Shown here piece by piece: positions 51,832 to 51,960 of a DNA stretch of 51,960 nucleotides. This DNA comes from Thiothrix sp. GTDB lineage: Bacteria > Pseudomonadota > Gammaproteobacteria > Thiotrichales > Thiotrichaceae. Below the pieces are notes generated by a model. That model made no database searches. It had not been told where the DNA came from and saw nothing but the letters and a program-made list of their open reading frames with translations. The stretch spans positions 1 to 51,960 of the forward strand of contig JAGRJD010000012.1 of assembly GCA_020442915.1 (NCBI GenBank), given 5' to 3'. Every line of letters begins with the position of its first letter. Within the stretch, counting starts at the first letter, position 1. A program made the position numbers and the translations under genes.

Positions 51832-51960
51832 ATGCAACCCCTACTGGATCTTGAGTTACTGAGGACCTTTTCCGCCGTCGTCAATGCAGGCGAGTTCAAA
51901 AAAGCAGCGGCTACAATCTTTAGATCGCAAGGCCGGGTGGTGTTCAGAATTCTGTGTCAT
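51832..51960 (+). CDS. LysR-type regulator, truncated by the terminal repeat
   Basis: ATG with AGGAG six bases upstream. The N-terminus, LLDLELLRTFSAVVNAGEF followed by KKAAATIFRSQG, is the LysR winged helix-turn-helix start. After Gly34 the expected A-V-S-x-Q-I-x-R-L-E does not follow; the next residues (RVVFRILCH) are encoded by the terminal repeat. So the gene was cut about 35 codons in, most likely by an insertion sequence. The divergent operon is therefore probably without its regulator, unless another copy exists. Confidence 0.8.
   Translation, partial: MQPLLDLELLRTFSAVVNAGEFKKAAATIFRSQGRVVFRILCH
51936..51959. repeat. Right copy of the 24-bp terminal inverted repeat
   Basis: The exact reverse complement of bases 1-24. 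It sits in the lysR reading frame at about codon 35 and ends one base before the window edge. Same interpretation as the left copy: the tip of a multicopy insertion sequence, with the rest of the element outside the window. Confidence 0.6.

Overview
The window reads as a GC-rich gammaproteobacterial chromosome segment. Evidence for this is the nagZ-dsrE-hpt-methylthioinosine phosphorylase run, class-typical ParC, PyrD (class 2), HtpX, AroQ, RecB and TsaD, and dense coding with ATGA/GTGA overlaps. A Gly/Trp/Tyr-rich secreted protein resembling sulfur globule envelope proteins, together with a periplasmic monohaem cytochrome c, hints at a sulfur-oxidising lifestyle, but this is only a hint. No rRNA, tRNA, CRISPR array or intact transposase was seen.

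Layout. (1) 1-5207, minus strand: a tight five-gene run of an unrecognised protein, a degenerate subtilisin-like protein, MoxR AAA+ ATPase, a DUF58 protein and an MxaA-like membrane protein cut by the window edge. (2) 5383-11273: single metabolic genes (threonine aldolase, a secreted beta/gamma-crystallin, an FAD amine/amino-acid oxidase, dodecin, a Tat-type dienelactone hydrolase, a cysteine desulfhydrase-like PLP enzyme). (3) 11547-19793: one giant 2748-residue surface or secreted repeat protein. (4) 19833-24924: aroQ, a class III aminotransferase, MarC, an atypical SDR and a Rieske oxygenase alpha subunit. (5) 24946-28596: recB without recC or recD beside it. (6) 29117-32480, minus: nagZ, dsrE-like, hypoxanthine phosphoribosyltransferase, methylthioinosine phosphorylase, ygfX-like. 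(7) 32700-37980: the sulfur-globule-like protein, then pyrD, htpX and parC on minus, with a terminator-like hairpin abutting the pyrD GTG start. (8) 38536-43465, plus: DUF1445, pxpA, pxpB, pxpC, DUF4392 and a YihY/BrkB membrane protein. The first and fifth genes are the two halves of animal D-glutamate cyclase and flank 5-oxoprolinase, so the operon looks like a D-glutamate to 5-oxoproline to glutamate route. (9) 43537-45561: a TrkA/KtrA-type and TrkH/KtrB-type potassium uptake pair. (10) 45666-47497: two broken alpha/beta-hydrolase genes. (11) 47621-49165: tsaD and cytochrome c. (12) 49402-51960: an enolase-superfamily enzyme and a zinc-less MDR dehydrogenase divergent from a lysR gene cut off after about 35 codons.

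The first 24 and last 24 or so bases are inverted copies of one sequence, and each breaks a gene (the MxaA-like gene at the left, lysR at the right). This looks like the tip of a multicopy insertion sequence lying at both ends of the segment. The most system-like candidates are the protease/MoxR cluster at the left, the split D-glutamate cyclase operon, and the pyrD leader hairpin.
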